Positions 16,104 through 23,609 of a stretch of DNA of 64,000 nucleotides are shown here, piece by piece (position 1 is the stretch's first letter; each line of letters opens with the position of its first letter). The notes below the pieces were generated by a model. That model searched no databases, was not told the DNA's origin, and worked only from the letters and a program-made list of their open reading frames with translations. The stretch comes from Paenibacillus faecis. GTDB taxonomy: Bacteria; Bacillota; Bacilli; Paenibacillales; Paenibacillaceae. The stretch is taken from the NCBI RefSeq assembly GCF_008084145.1, contig NZ_VSDO01000003.1, positions 372,001 to 436,000 on the forward strand, in the 5' to 3' direction. The translations under genes were made by a program, and so were the position numbers.

Positions 16104-17057
16104 CTAAGATTCGGAAAAATTTCCGCTTTCATAGACGCGGACGATACGCTCAGCCCGGGATTTGATCTCCTCCGCCAAAGCGGGCGGGTGCTCCACCCTG
16201 ACCAGATCGCCGTAGCTGAGCAGCACTCCGCAAAACCACTCATCCACCGTAAAGCTGCCTTCCACTTGAAAACCGCCGTCCGGGTGAGCCGTGATTTGCT
16301 CCGGAAAAAACGTGTCCCCGAACCGGTATCGCGCTTCCGCCCGAAACACCAGCCGAACCGCGGTCTCTTCCCCGCCCGACCAGGACTTGTTCCATTCGTA
16401 GCTGTCCAGCCTCGGGGCTTCCCGAAGCTCGAAAGTTTCCGCCAGCAGGTTCAACTCCTGCATCCGGGACAACCGGAAAGTCCGGAAATCGTTGCGCTCC
16501 CGGCAAAACGCCTGAAGGTACCAAACGCCGCCCTTCATGACCAGAGCCGTCGGCTCCACGGTCCGGCTCTCGTCGCTCCCATCCTGGCGGACATAGATCA
16601 AGCCGGCGAGCCTGCGTTCGCGGATAGCCTGACGGAGCAGGGCCAGTTTTTGCCTGGCCGTACTTCCCTGGCCCCAAGGTTGGAAATCAAAGATCACGGT
16701 TTCCCCCTTGGTTTCGGTATGGCCCTCCTCCGATTGGAGCAGCGCTTTGAACTTCTGCACCAGGTCATCGTAGGTGCGGTCCTGGATCGCCCGGCTCGCC
16801 CCCTTTACGGCGGACAGCAGCGAGCCGATTTCCTCCGGCGTCATCATATGCCTGTCCAAAGTATAGCGGTCCATAATCTCAAACCCGCCGGACGCGCCTT
16901 GCAGCGCCATGACCGGGATGCCCGCGCGGCCCAGCGTTTCCATGTCCCGGTATATCGTTTTGACGGAGACCTCAAACCGCTCCGCCAGCTCCTTGGCGCT
17001 CATCCGGCCGCGATTGAGCAGCAGTACGGTCATCGCCAACAGACGTTCCGTTTTCAT
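16104..17057 (-). CDS. WYL-domain HTH transcriptional regulator (YafY/DeoR-like)
   Basis: 317 residues from ATG at 17055-17057 (MKTERLLAMTVLL). The N-terminal HTH_11 has KELAERFEVSVKTIYRDMETLGRAGIPV as the helix-turn-helix. The middle WYL domain at about 130-205 contains LIYVRQDGSDESRTVEPTALVMKGGVWYLQAFCRERNDFRTFRLSRM, and a WCX-type extension follows. WYL proteins sense ligands such as nucleotides or nucleic acids. It is transcribed divergently from the short-chain dehydrogenase gene and precedes the GyrI-like and YoaP-like genes with an 82-base gap. Its target is probably this cluster. Confidence 0.88.
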   Translation of the reverse strand: MKTERLLAMTVLLLNRGRMSAKELAERFEVSVKTIYRDMETLGRAGIPVMALQGASGGFEIMDRYTLDRHMMTPEEIGSLLSAVKGASRAIQDRTYDDLVQKFKALLQSEEGHTETKGETVIFDFQPWGQGSTARQKLALLRQAIRERRLAGLIYVRQDGSDESRTVEPTALVMKGGVWYLQAFCRERNDFRTFRLSRMQELNLLAETFELREAPRLDSYEWNKSWSGGEETAVRLVFRAEARYRFGDTFFPEQITAHPDGGFQVEGSFTVDEWFCGVLLSYGDLVRVEHPPALAEEIKSRAERIVRVYESGNFSES

Positions 17058-17185
17058 CGGGCCCCCGCACACCCTTCCCGTTTCCGTTCCCTATCACTAT
17101 GCAAAATAGTACTTCACCTTCGTATCCTTTATAATATAGGGGAGCTTTACGTCTCACCATCATTATAAACCGGAGGTAGAGAAGG

Positions 17186-17905
17186 ATGGAATTAAAAAAC
17201 AAAGCCGCCATTATTACCGGCGCGGGTAAAGGGATCGGCAAAGCGGTCGCCACCGCCCTCGCTAAAGAAGGCGTCAACTTGGGCCTGATCGCCCGCACGA
17301 CGAGTGACCTGGAGGCGCTGCAGAAGCAGCTGTCCGGCGAATTCGGCATCCAGGTACATATCGCTTCCGCCGACATATCCAAACGCGAAGAGGCCGAGGC
17401 CGCCGTGTCCCAGTTGATCGGCGCGCTCGGCACCGTCGACATTCTGATCAACAACGCGGGCGTGGCCAAGTTCGCCACCCTGAACGACATGGATCCGGCC
17501 GACTGGGAGCGGATCATCAACGTAAACCTTATGGGCACGTACTATGTGACGCGCGCCGCGCTGCCGCATCTGCTGGAGAAGCAAAGCGGGGACATCATCA
17601 ACGTGGCGTCCACGGCGGGCGAACGCGGTTTTGCGACCGGGTCGGCGTACTGCGCCTCGAAGTTCGCGCTGCTCGGGCTGACCGAATCGCTGATGCAGGA
17701 GGTCCGCAAGTCCAACATCCGCGTCGTGGCCCTCACGCCAAGCACGGTGAACACCGAGCTGGCCGTGAACACGGGGCTGAAGATCGGCGACGAAGACCGG
17801 ATGATGCAGCCGGAAGACGTGGCCGAGCTGGCTCTGGCTACGCTGAAGCTGCCGAGCCGTGTTTTCGTCAAAACGGCGGGCATCTGGACGACCAACCCGC
17901 AGTAA
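17186..17905 (+). CDS. Short-chain dehydrogenase/reductase, FabG/YoxD-like
   Basis: 239-residue classical SDR. Cofactor motif TGAGKGIG at 11-18, NNAG at about 89-92, and the catalytic set Ser142, Tyr155 and Lys159 (YCASK) are all present. GGAGG lies upstream of the start, and a TATAAT-like box is near 17129 in the divergent promoter region. Similarity to B. subtilis YoxD and 3-oxoacyl-ACP reductases is evident, but being single and away from other fatty-acid genes it more likely has a peripheral substrate. Monocistronic, ended by a strong terminator. Confidence 0.88.
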   Translation: MELKNKAAIITGAGKGIGKAVATALAKEGVNLGLIARTTSDLEALQKQLSGEFGIQVHIASADISKREEAEAAVSQLIGALGTVDILINNAGVAKFATLNDMDPADWERIINVNLMGTYYVTRAALPHLLEKQSGDIINVASTAGERGFATGSAYCASKFALLGLTESLMQEVRKSNIRVVALTPSTVNTELAVNTGLKIGDEDRMMQPEDVAELALATLKLPSRVFVKTAGIWTTNPQ

Positions 17906-17930
17906 CAGGGGCGGGTTATTGCGAAAAAAA

Positions 17931-17964
17931 GAAGAAGCCGCGGTTTCCGCGGCTTCTTCTTTTT
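17931..17964 (+). terminator. Intrinsic terminator after the short-chain dehydrogenase
   Basis: Thirteen-base arms GAAGAAGCCGCGG (17931-17943) and CCGCGGCTTCTTC (17947-17959) enclose a TTT loop and are followed by a T-run. Confidence 0.9.
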
Positions 17965-18022
17965 GTATGCTGAATCTGCTTGCTCTTTATTTGCTTCTGC
18001 GCCGCCGGGCGAGTTCCAATTT

Positions 18023-18235
18023 TAAATAACGGCCTTTTGGGCCGTTATTTCGGTCCGATTCGACTCCACGGGCATAATAGCGGTCAAAAAGGGCCTTATT
18101 TACCTTGTGCGGACCCCAAATCAGGGTTTGGGCGGCTTTTTTCCAAAAATAAGAGCCTAAAAGGCCGCTATTCGGTTCAGATGAGTCTAATTCGACAAAA
18201 TAGCGCCCCAAAAGACCCTTATTCACCTACCCTAC
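18023..18235. repeat. Intergenic repeat family A, copy 1
   Basis: This gene-free stretch (17965-18340) holds a ~210-bp element. It opens with an inverted repeat AATAACGGCC...GGCCGTTATT, continues with CCAAAAATAAGAGCCTAAAA and GCCGCTATTCGGTTC, and ends near TTCGACAAAATAGCG and ACCCTTATTCACC. The same blocks in the same order recur near 27.0 and 27.2 kb, and in part at 62.6 kb. No coding potential with a ribosome site was seen. Confidence 0.8.
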
Positions 18236-18340
18236 CAACCTCATCAAAACGGACTTGGCCGCTGACAAATTTGCTCGAGGTTGCCGCAACGCTAATGCTG
18301 TAGTCTGTAGCGAGCACCGAAATCAGGGCTTGGCCTCCCC

Positions 18341-18733
18341 CTACTTCCGCGCCCCATGCTCCGGTCGAACGTTGAGGAACACATTCACCGCAAACAGAAG
18401 CACGCTTACCGTCACCAGGATCGCTCCCAGCGCGGTAATCCGCTCAAAGGCGGCGTTTCCCTTCACCACCATGGCCAGCGCGACCATCATGACCGGAAAG
18501 CCGATCATGTGCGTCCAGAATTGGAGAACGCCCAGGAAACTGGCCGCTCCCTTGGGGAACAACCAGTAGATCACGCCCGCCAGCGCGAAGGAAGCCCATC
18601 CCAGCAAATTGACGTGCGCGTGGACGCTCCCCAGGTCATAGTCGTGGTTCATGGACATGTACATGCCGAGCAGTATGCCGATAACGAAATAGACGACCGA
18701 CACTTTCAAGTAGGTGATCCCGGTGATCTTCAT
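18341..18733 (-). CDS. Small four-span membrane protein resembling haem-copper oxidase subunit I
   Basis: 130 residues from ATG at 18731-18733 (MKITGITYLK), with AAAGGAGG upstream; a GTG at 18757 precedes that site. Four membrane spans lie at about 7-27, 36-57, 66-87 and 95-118. The motif GSVHAHVNLLGWASFALAGVIYW resembles the His-containing helix of CcoN/NorB-type oxidases and matches similar short proteins in Firmicutes often labelled cytochrome-c oxidase. At this size it cannot be a working oxidase. It lies downstream of the helicase gene on the same strand. Role unknown. Confidence 0.7.
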   Translation of the reverse strand: MKITGITYLKVSVVYFVIGILLGMYMSMNHDYDLGSVHAHVNLLGWASFALAGVIYWLFPKGAASFLGVLQFWTHMIGFPVMMVALAMVVKGNAAFERITALGAILVTVSVLLFAVNVFLNVRPEHGARK

Positions 18734-18809
18734 GCGGTTTGACCTCCTTTTTGTCACAAAAAGTTCAAACGCTTGTTTTCCTCACCATTGTATTCCTGCT
18801 TGGCCCGCT

Positions 18810-21128
18810 TCATGACCATTCCTCCGGGAGCAGCCTCGCATAGTGGGGCTGCCGGTACCGGTCATCCACCAGCAGCAGTACGCCCTGGTCCTTCTCCGAC
18901 CGAATCAGCCGGCCTCCGGCCTGCAGCACCTTGTTCATCCCGGGATAAACGTACGCGTAATCAAACCCGTCCTTGCCCTGCGCCTGAAAGTACTCCTTGA
19001 TGATGTCGCGCTCCAGCCCGATTTGCGGCAGTCCGACGCCCACTACGGCTACGCCCGTCAACCGGTCGCCGACCAGGTCGATCCCTTCCGAAAAAATCCC
19101 GCCCATCACGGCGAAACCGACCAGCGTATCCTCCCGCCCCGCCTCGAAAGCCGCCAGGAACGCCTCCCGCTCCGCTTCGGACATTTCCCCCCGTTGTACG
19201 AGCAGCCGGACGCCTTCCGGGACATCCGCCGCAAACGCCTCATAAATCAGGTTCATATAGGCGTACGAAGGGAAAAAGAACAGGTAATTCCCCGGGGGCC
19301 TTTCCGCCACGACCCGGCGCAGCAGCCCCGCCAACGCATCCTTTGTCTGCTCCCGGTCGCGGTAACGCGTCGACAGGGGATGAATTTGGACGTCCAGCTG
19401 TTCCCGGGAGAACGGGGATGGAATCGTGACGGTATAATCCTCCGGCCCGGCTCCCAGCATATCCCGGTAATAGGGCAGCGGAGATAACGTCGCCGAGAAA
19501 AAGACCGAGGAACGATATCCCTTCCTCGCTTCCCGCAGCAGGTAGGAGGGATCGAGGCAGAACATCTTGACGCGTACGTCTTTGGGGGAGTCCTCCGCAT
19601 AGGTGACATACCGCTCGTCGTACAGCTTGCCGATCCGCATAAAAGCTTGGGCGTTGAAATAAGCCTGTAGCAGCAGCTCGCGATCTTCAGGGTTTGCGGC
19701 CGCCGGGCCGGGTGAAGCGAGCTCCGGCTCCGCCTGGAGGATAAATTCCTCCAGCAAAGCGAGCAGGTCCTCGGGTTTATCCCGGTCCACCCGATGCGGT
19801 CCCTCCATTGTTTTGCGCAGCGCGATAAAATATCCGTTGACCGCCTTGGCTGCCCGGTGCACCCCCGCGTTCACGCCTTTATAAGCCCGCTGCAGGGCGA
19901 GGAAACCGGCCTTTTCCAAAACCGCCGAGTACATTTCCCTGCCCCGGTCGACCAGATTGTGGGCCTCGTCCACCAGCAGCGCGGTCCGGTTCTTTTGCTC
20001 GGCGAACAATCTTTTTAAGGACACGCGAGGGTCGAATACGTAGTTATAGTCGCAGATGACCGCGTCGGCGGCGTAGGCCAATTCCAGCGAAAATTCGAAC
20101 GGGCATACCGTGTGCTTCCGGGCATACCGCTCGATCACCTGGCGGGTGATCCGGGTTTCCCGGGACAGGATATCCAGCACGGCCGCATTGATCCGGTCAT
20201 AGAAGCCGTCGGCAAACGGGCAGTCCTCCTTCCGGCAGCTCATTTCCTCCTGAAGGCAGACCTTTTCCTCCTGAAGGCAGACCTTTTCCTTCGCGGTAAT
20301 GGTCACCGCGTGCAGGCGAAGCCCGCGCGATTCCATGAGCGCAAAAGCTTCCTCCGCGGCGGTCCGCGTAATCGTACGGGCGGTCAGATAGAACAGATGC
20401 TGCAAATGCCCTTCCCCCATCGCTTTGACGGCGGGAAAGGTGGTGGAGATCGTTTTCCCGATGCCGGTCGGCGCCTTGGCGAACAGGTTTACTTTTTCCG
20501 CAATCGTCTTGTAGACCGCTCCCGCCAGCATGCGCTGCCCCGCCCGGTAGGCCGGGAAAGGGAACGCCAGCTCCGCGACGCTGCGATCCCGCGCCTGCCG
20601 GTGATCGCGGAGCATCTTCGCGAATGGCGCATAGCTCCGCACCACCTCATGTACGAAGGCCTCCAACTCGGCGAATGAAGCCGTCTGCCGGAATCGTTTT
20701 TGCTCACCGGACGGAAGCTGGACATAGGTCAGCTGAACGTTCATTTGCGCGAGCCCGCGATCCTTCGCCACGATATAGGCGTAGCATTTGGCCTGGGCCC
20801 AGTGTACAGGGTACGTATCCTCCGCAATCAACGTCAGATCCCCGGACGTCGACTTGATTTCGTCCACGGTCAGCTTTCCGTCCGCTTCCCGCAGCAGGCC
20901 GTCGCACCGCCCGTCCACGGCAAAAAGGAGATCCCCCCAAGGGATCTCCGCCGATACGTACACTTCTTTCTCATCGCCCTCGCCGTATTCGCGCTGCACC
21001 TGCTGGTGCGCCCTTGTCCCCTCGACGAGAGCCTGGGCCGTCCGGAAACCGCCCAGGTCCAGATCGCCGCCGCGAAACACATACTCTACCAGCGGCCTTA
21101 CCGCTATACTAACAACCGGATTGCTCAT
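18810..21128 (-). CDS. Fe-S cluster ATP-dependent DNA helicase (XPD/DinG type) with N-terminal nuclease-like domain
   Basis: 772 residues from ATG at 21126-21128, with GGAGGAAACG directly ahead. The N-terminal ~175 residues resemble a PD-(D/E)XK nuclease fold (AVDGRCDGLLREADGKLTVDEIKST, with D and EIK as candidate catalytic residues). The SF2 helicase follows: FAKAPTGIGKTISTTFPA is Walker A, LVDEAHNLVDR is the DEAH box, and GGIFSEGIDL and QAGGRLIRSEKDQG are motifs V and VI. The four-Cys Fe-S region lies between Walker A and DEAH (KVCLQEE, SCRKEDCPFADGF). It carries a 21-bp in-frame duplication that adds one Cys. Probably a repair or structure-specific helicase. Confidence 0.88.
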   Translation of the reverse strand: MSNPVVSIAVRPLVEYVFRGGDLDLGGFRTAQALVEGTRAHQQVQREYGEGDEKEVYVSAEIPWGDLLFAVDGRCDGLLREADGKLTVDEIKSTSGDLTLIAEDTYPVHWAQAKCYAYIVAKDRGLAQMNVQLTYVQLPSGEQKRFRQTASFAELEAFVHEVVRSYAPFAKMLRDHRQARDRSVAELAFPFPAYRAGQRMLAGAVYKTIAEKVNLFAKAPTGIGKTISTTFPAVKAMGEGHLQHLFYLTARTITRTAAEEAFALMESRGLRLHAVTITAKEKVCLQEEKVCLQEEMSCRKEDCPFADGFYDRINAAVLDILSRETRITRQVIERYARKHTVCPFEFSLELAYAADAVICDYNYVFDPRVSLKRLFAEQKNRTALLVDEAHNLVDRGREMYSAVLEKAGFLALQRAYKGVNAGVHRAAKAVNGYFIALRKTMEGPHRVDRDKPEDLLALLEEFILQAEPELASPGPAAANPEDRELLLQAYFNAQAFMRIGKLYDERYVTYAEDSPKDVRVKMFCLDPSYLLREARKGYRSSVFFSATLSPLPYYRDMLGAGPEDYTVTIPSPFSREQLDVQIHPLSTRYRDREQTKDALAGLLRRVVAERPPGNYLFFFPSYAYMNLIYEAFAADVPEGVRLLVQRGEMSEAEREAFLAAFEAGREDTLVGFAVMGGIFSEGIDLVGDRLTGVAVVGVGLPQIGLERDIIKEYFQAQGKDGFDYAYVYPGMNKVLQAGGRLIRSEKDQGVLLLVDDRYRQPHYARLLPEEWS
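20244..20286 (-). repeat. 21-bp in-frame tandem duplication inside the helicase Fe-S region
   Basis: Two perfect 21-base units encode KVCLQEE twice in a row, just before the remaining cluster cysteines (SCRKEDC). The reading frame is kept. Related helicases normally have one copy. Confidence 0.85.
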
Positions 21129-21240
21129 CGTTTCCTCCGCCGTCACAGAACATTTGTTCTAAGTATAGCATACGCGCGGGGAGAAGGGGTACCATAGCCG
21201 ATAGGCGAGCATGGGGAAATCCCTTGGCAACTGAAAAAGA

Positions 21241-21420
21241 TGCAAATCTGCAACAATTTTTAGCCGTCTATCGAGCTCTGAGCAAAATCCCTGCAAATCT
21301 GCAGGAATTTTCGGACACATTCGCAAAATTTCCTTGTTCCGCCATAAAAGCTTGCAGATTCGCAGGAATTTTTAGTTTTCCCCCCGATGAGAAAAAAAAG
21401 CCTGCAGATTTGCAGGAATT
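21241..21420. repeat. Intergenic repeat family C, copy 1 (TGCAAATCTGCAGGAATTTT units)
   Basis: Between the helicase promoter and the acetyltransferase stop lie four units of TGCARATYTGCAGGAATTTT type, starting near 21241, 21292, 21352 and 21402. Each contains a short palindrome (CTGCARATYTGCAG) followed by AATTTT. A related cluster is at 55.3 kb, and one hairpin of the same form serves as the terminator at 29.0 kb. No gene is apparent in 21129-21452. Confidence 0.7.
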
Positions 21421-21452
21421 CACACGAGATATGCGACGTTTCCCGTTTCCGC

Positions 21453-22001
21453 CTAACCCTTCGCCGCCCGGAACTCATGCTCCAACAAGCTCATTGTAAT
21501 GGAATCGTGATACTTGTGATTGTAAAAGAGCGCTTCGCGCTGAACCCCTTCCTTCTTAAATCCCAGCTTCTCATAAACATGGAGCGCGCGGGGATTGTAA
21601 TCGAAGACGTTCAATTCGATGCGGTGCATATTCAGAATGCCGAAGCCGTAATCCAGCATCAATCTTAGCGCCTCGCTGCCGTATCCTTTCCCCGTCTGTG
21701 CCTGAGAACTGATCGCGATGCGGATGTTGCAGTTCCGGTTGTACGGATCGATATCCTGTAACGCGATATCCCCGATCAACTCGTCGTTCTCCCGCAGGGC
21801 GATCAGCAGCAGCACGCTGGAATCGTCCTGATTTTTGCGTTCGATATAGGCGGCGGTCCCCTCCTTCGTGAAATGCCGCTGGGTTCCCGTCAGCCTCCGC
21901 GTTTCCGGATCGTATAAATTGTAAAAATACCACTCCGCATCGTCCACGCCGATCGGACGCAAATAAACCTGCTTTCCTTCCAAAAATCTGGCGTATTTCA
22001 T
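21453..22001 (-). CDS. GNAT-family N-acetyltransferase (RimJ/SpeG-like)
   Basis: 182 residues. The opening GKQVYLRPIGVDDAEWYFYNLYDPETRRLTG and the acetyl-CoA site AQTGKGYGSEALRLMLDYGFGILNMHRIELNVFDYNPRALHVYEKLGFKKEG are typical of the RimJ/RimL/SpeG branch. GGAG lies four bases before the ATG at 21999-22001. The substrate is not predictable. It is divergent from the MocR-type gene across about 100 bases, an arrangement in which the regulator commonly controls the neighbour. Confidence 0.85.
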   Translation of the reverse strand: MKYARFLEGKQVYLRPIGVDDAEWYFYNLYDPETRRLTGTQRHFTKEGTAAYIERKNQDDSSVLLLIALRENDELIGDIALQDIDPYNRNCNIRIAISSQAQTGKGYGSEALRLMLDYGFGILNMHRIELNVFDYNPRALHVYEKLGFKKEGVQREALFYNHKYHDSITMSLLEHEFRAAKG

Positions 22002-22103
22002 CGTACTCCATCATCCCTTCGGTTCTCTTGTCCATCCACTATAGCAAGTTATTGTATACTTAAAAATATACAAATTGGTCAAAAAGAAAAGGACAGATGA
22101 ACA

Positions 22104-23609
22104 ATGGACTTTTTTGCGAACCTTCTTCCGCCGGGAACCGCCGATCCCCGCCCAAGCTACCGATACCAGGAAATCTACGAGATGATCAAACAGAACATCA
22201 TCAACGGGATGCTCACGGAGGATAACCGCTTGCCCTCCATCCGCAAGCTCGCCGAATTTCTGTCGCTCAGCGCGACGCCGGTCGAGCTGGCGTACCAGCA
22301 GTTGATCGCCGAGGGTTTTATCGAGAGCCGACCAAGGCGGGGTTACTACGTAACCAAGCTGCCGGAAGCTTACGGAAAGCTCGGCAGATCCGCCGTCCTC
22401 CCGGGAGAGAAAACCGTTCCTCCCGCTTCCGCCGCCCAAGCCGAACCCAAGAAAATCCCGGAGAAGATCCGCTATGATTTTCATCTCTCCAAGAACGACT
22501 TCACCCTGTTCCCTTTTTCCATTTGGAAAAGGCTCCATCATCAGCTGTTCGGACCCGAACACCGGGATCTGATGTTTTATGGAGATGCCCAAGGGGAGCT
22601 CGGACTGCGCCGGGAAATCGCCGGGTATCTGCGCCAATTCCGCGGCGTGATCTGCGATCCCGGCCGGATTGTCGTTGCGGCGGAGCAGCAGATGCTGGTC
22701 CAATACCTTGCGCTTCTGTTCAAGAATCATACCGACGGCCTGGCCGCCGAAGATCCCGGCTATCGACTGATCCCGGCGACGTTTCACGCGCTCGGTTACC
22801 GGATTGATCCGATCGCTCTCGATGATGCCGGTCTTCGCCCGGACCTACTGCGGCAAAGCTCGGCCAGGCTGGTCAGCGTCTCGCCTTCCCATCAGTTTCC
22901 GCTCGGGATAACGATGCCCGTCGGGCGCAGGCTGGAATTGCTGGAATGGGCCAAAGCGGTGGACGGTTATATTTTGGAGGACGATTACGGCGGCGAATTC
23001 CGCTACCAAGGCAGGCCGATTCCCTCGCTGCAAGGACTCGTGGCGAACAACCATGTGATCTATCTGGGCGGCTTTTCGCAAGTATTGGCGCCCGATTTCT
23101 GCATTCACTACATGGTGCTTCCGGAACATTTAGTCGCCCGGTATCATGACCTGCGGCGGAATCTCATGTTCGAAGCTTCCGCCTCGCGAATCCATCAGCG
23201 GGTTCTGGAGCAGTTCATCCAAGGGGGATACTTCGAAAGACATGTGCGCAGAATGCGTAATTTATATCGCAAGAAAAACGTGCTGTTGACCGCCTCCATT
23301 CAAAAGCACTTCGGCGGCCGGGCCGCCATTTTGGGCGACGGGGCGGGGCTGCACCTTGTGCTGGAAATCCGCTCCCGCCTGAGCGAAGCGGAGCTGCTCC
23401 GATTGGCCGGGGAGGCGGGGGTCAGGGTCGCATCGGCGGCGTTCTTCTGGCACAAAAAAACCGAAACCGACCAAAAACGCTTTATGGTCGGCTTCGGAGG
23501 CATCCCCGCGGAGCTCATTGACGAAGGCATCCAACGCTTGCATGAGGCTTGGTCCGCGTACCTGATTGAACCCGGAGGATCGGAGATTCAGCGGGCCAAC
23601 CGGATATGA
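22104..23609 (+). CDS. MocR/GabR-type regulator with aminotransferase domain lacking the PLP lysine
   Basis: 501 residues. GntR-type winged helix at about 15-85 (YEMIKQNIINGMLTEDNRLPSIRKLAEFLSLS, then the wing SRPRRGYYV). A fold-type I aminotransferase domain spans about 115-485, with AEQQMLVQYLALLF, AAEDPGYR and ILEDDYGGEFRY, whose Asp normally contacts the PLP ring nitrogen. The internal-aldimine motif should read as in FSKxLxPxxRxGY; here it is GFSQVLAPDFCIHYMVLP, with Gln326 (codon 23079-23081) in place of Lys and no Arg after the Pro. The protein therefore probably cannot bind PLP covalently. Its 3' end overlaps the convergent FAD gene by 22 bases. Confidence 0.9.
   Translation: MDFFANLLPPGTADPRPSYRYQEIYEMIKQNIINGMLTEDNRLPSIRKLAEFLSLSATPVELAYQQLIAEGFIESRPRRGYYVTKLPEAYGKLGRSAVLPGEKTVPPASAAQAEPKKIPEKIRYDFHLSKNDFTLFPFSIWKRLHHQLFGPEHRDLMFYGDAQGELGLRREIAGYLRQFRGVICDPGRIVVAAEQQMLVQYLALLFKNHTDGLAAEDPGYRLIPATFHALGYRIDPIALDDAGLRPDLLRQSSARLVSVSPSHQFPLGITMPVGRRLELLEWAKAVDGYILEDDYGGEFRYQGRPIPSLQGLVANNHVIYLGGFSQVLAPDFCIHYMVLPEHLVARYHDLRRNLMFEASASRIHQRVLEQFIQGGYFERHVRRMRNLYRKKNVLLTASIQKHFGGRAAILGDGAGLHLVLEIRSRLSEAELLRLAGEAGVRVASAAFFWHKKTETDQKRFMVGFGGIPAELIDEGIQRLHEAWSAYLIEPGGSEIQRANRI

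Noticed and set aside
17980-18303. Open frames through the family A repeat
   Set aside because: Composition follows the repeated hairpins, with no ribosome site or homology; treated as repeat.
21224-21499. 91-residue frame across the family C repeat
   Set aside because: Consists of periodic translations of the repeat units and runs into the convergent acetyltransferase gene.
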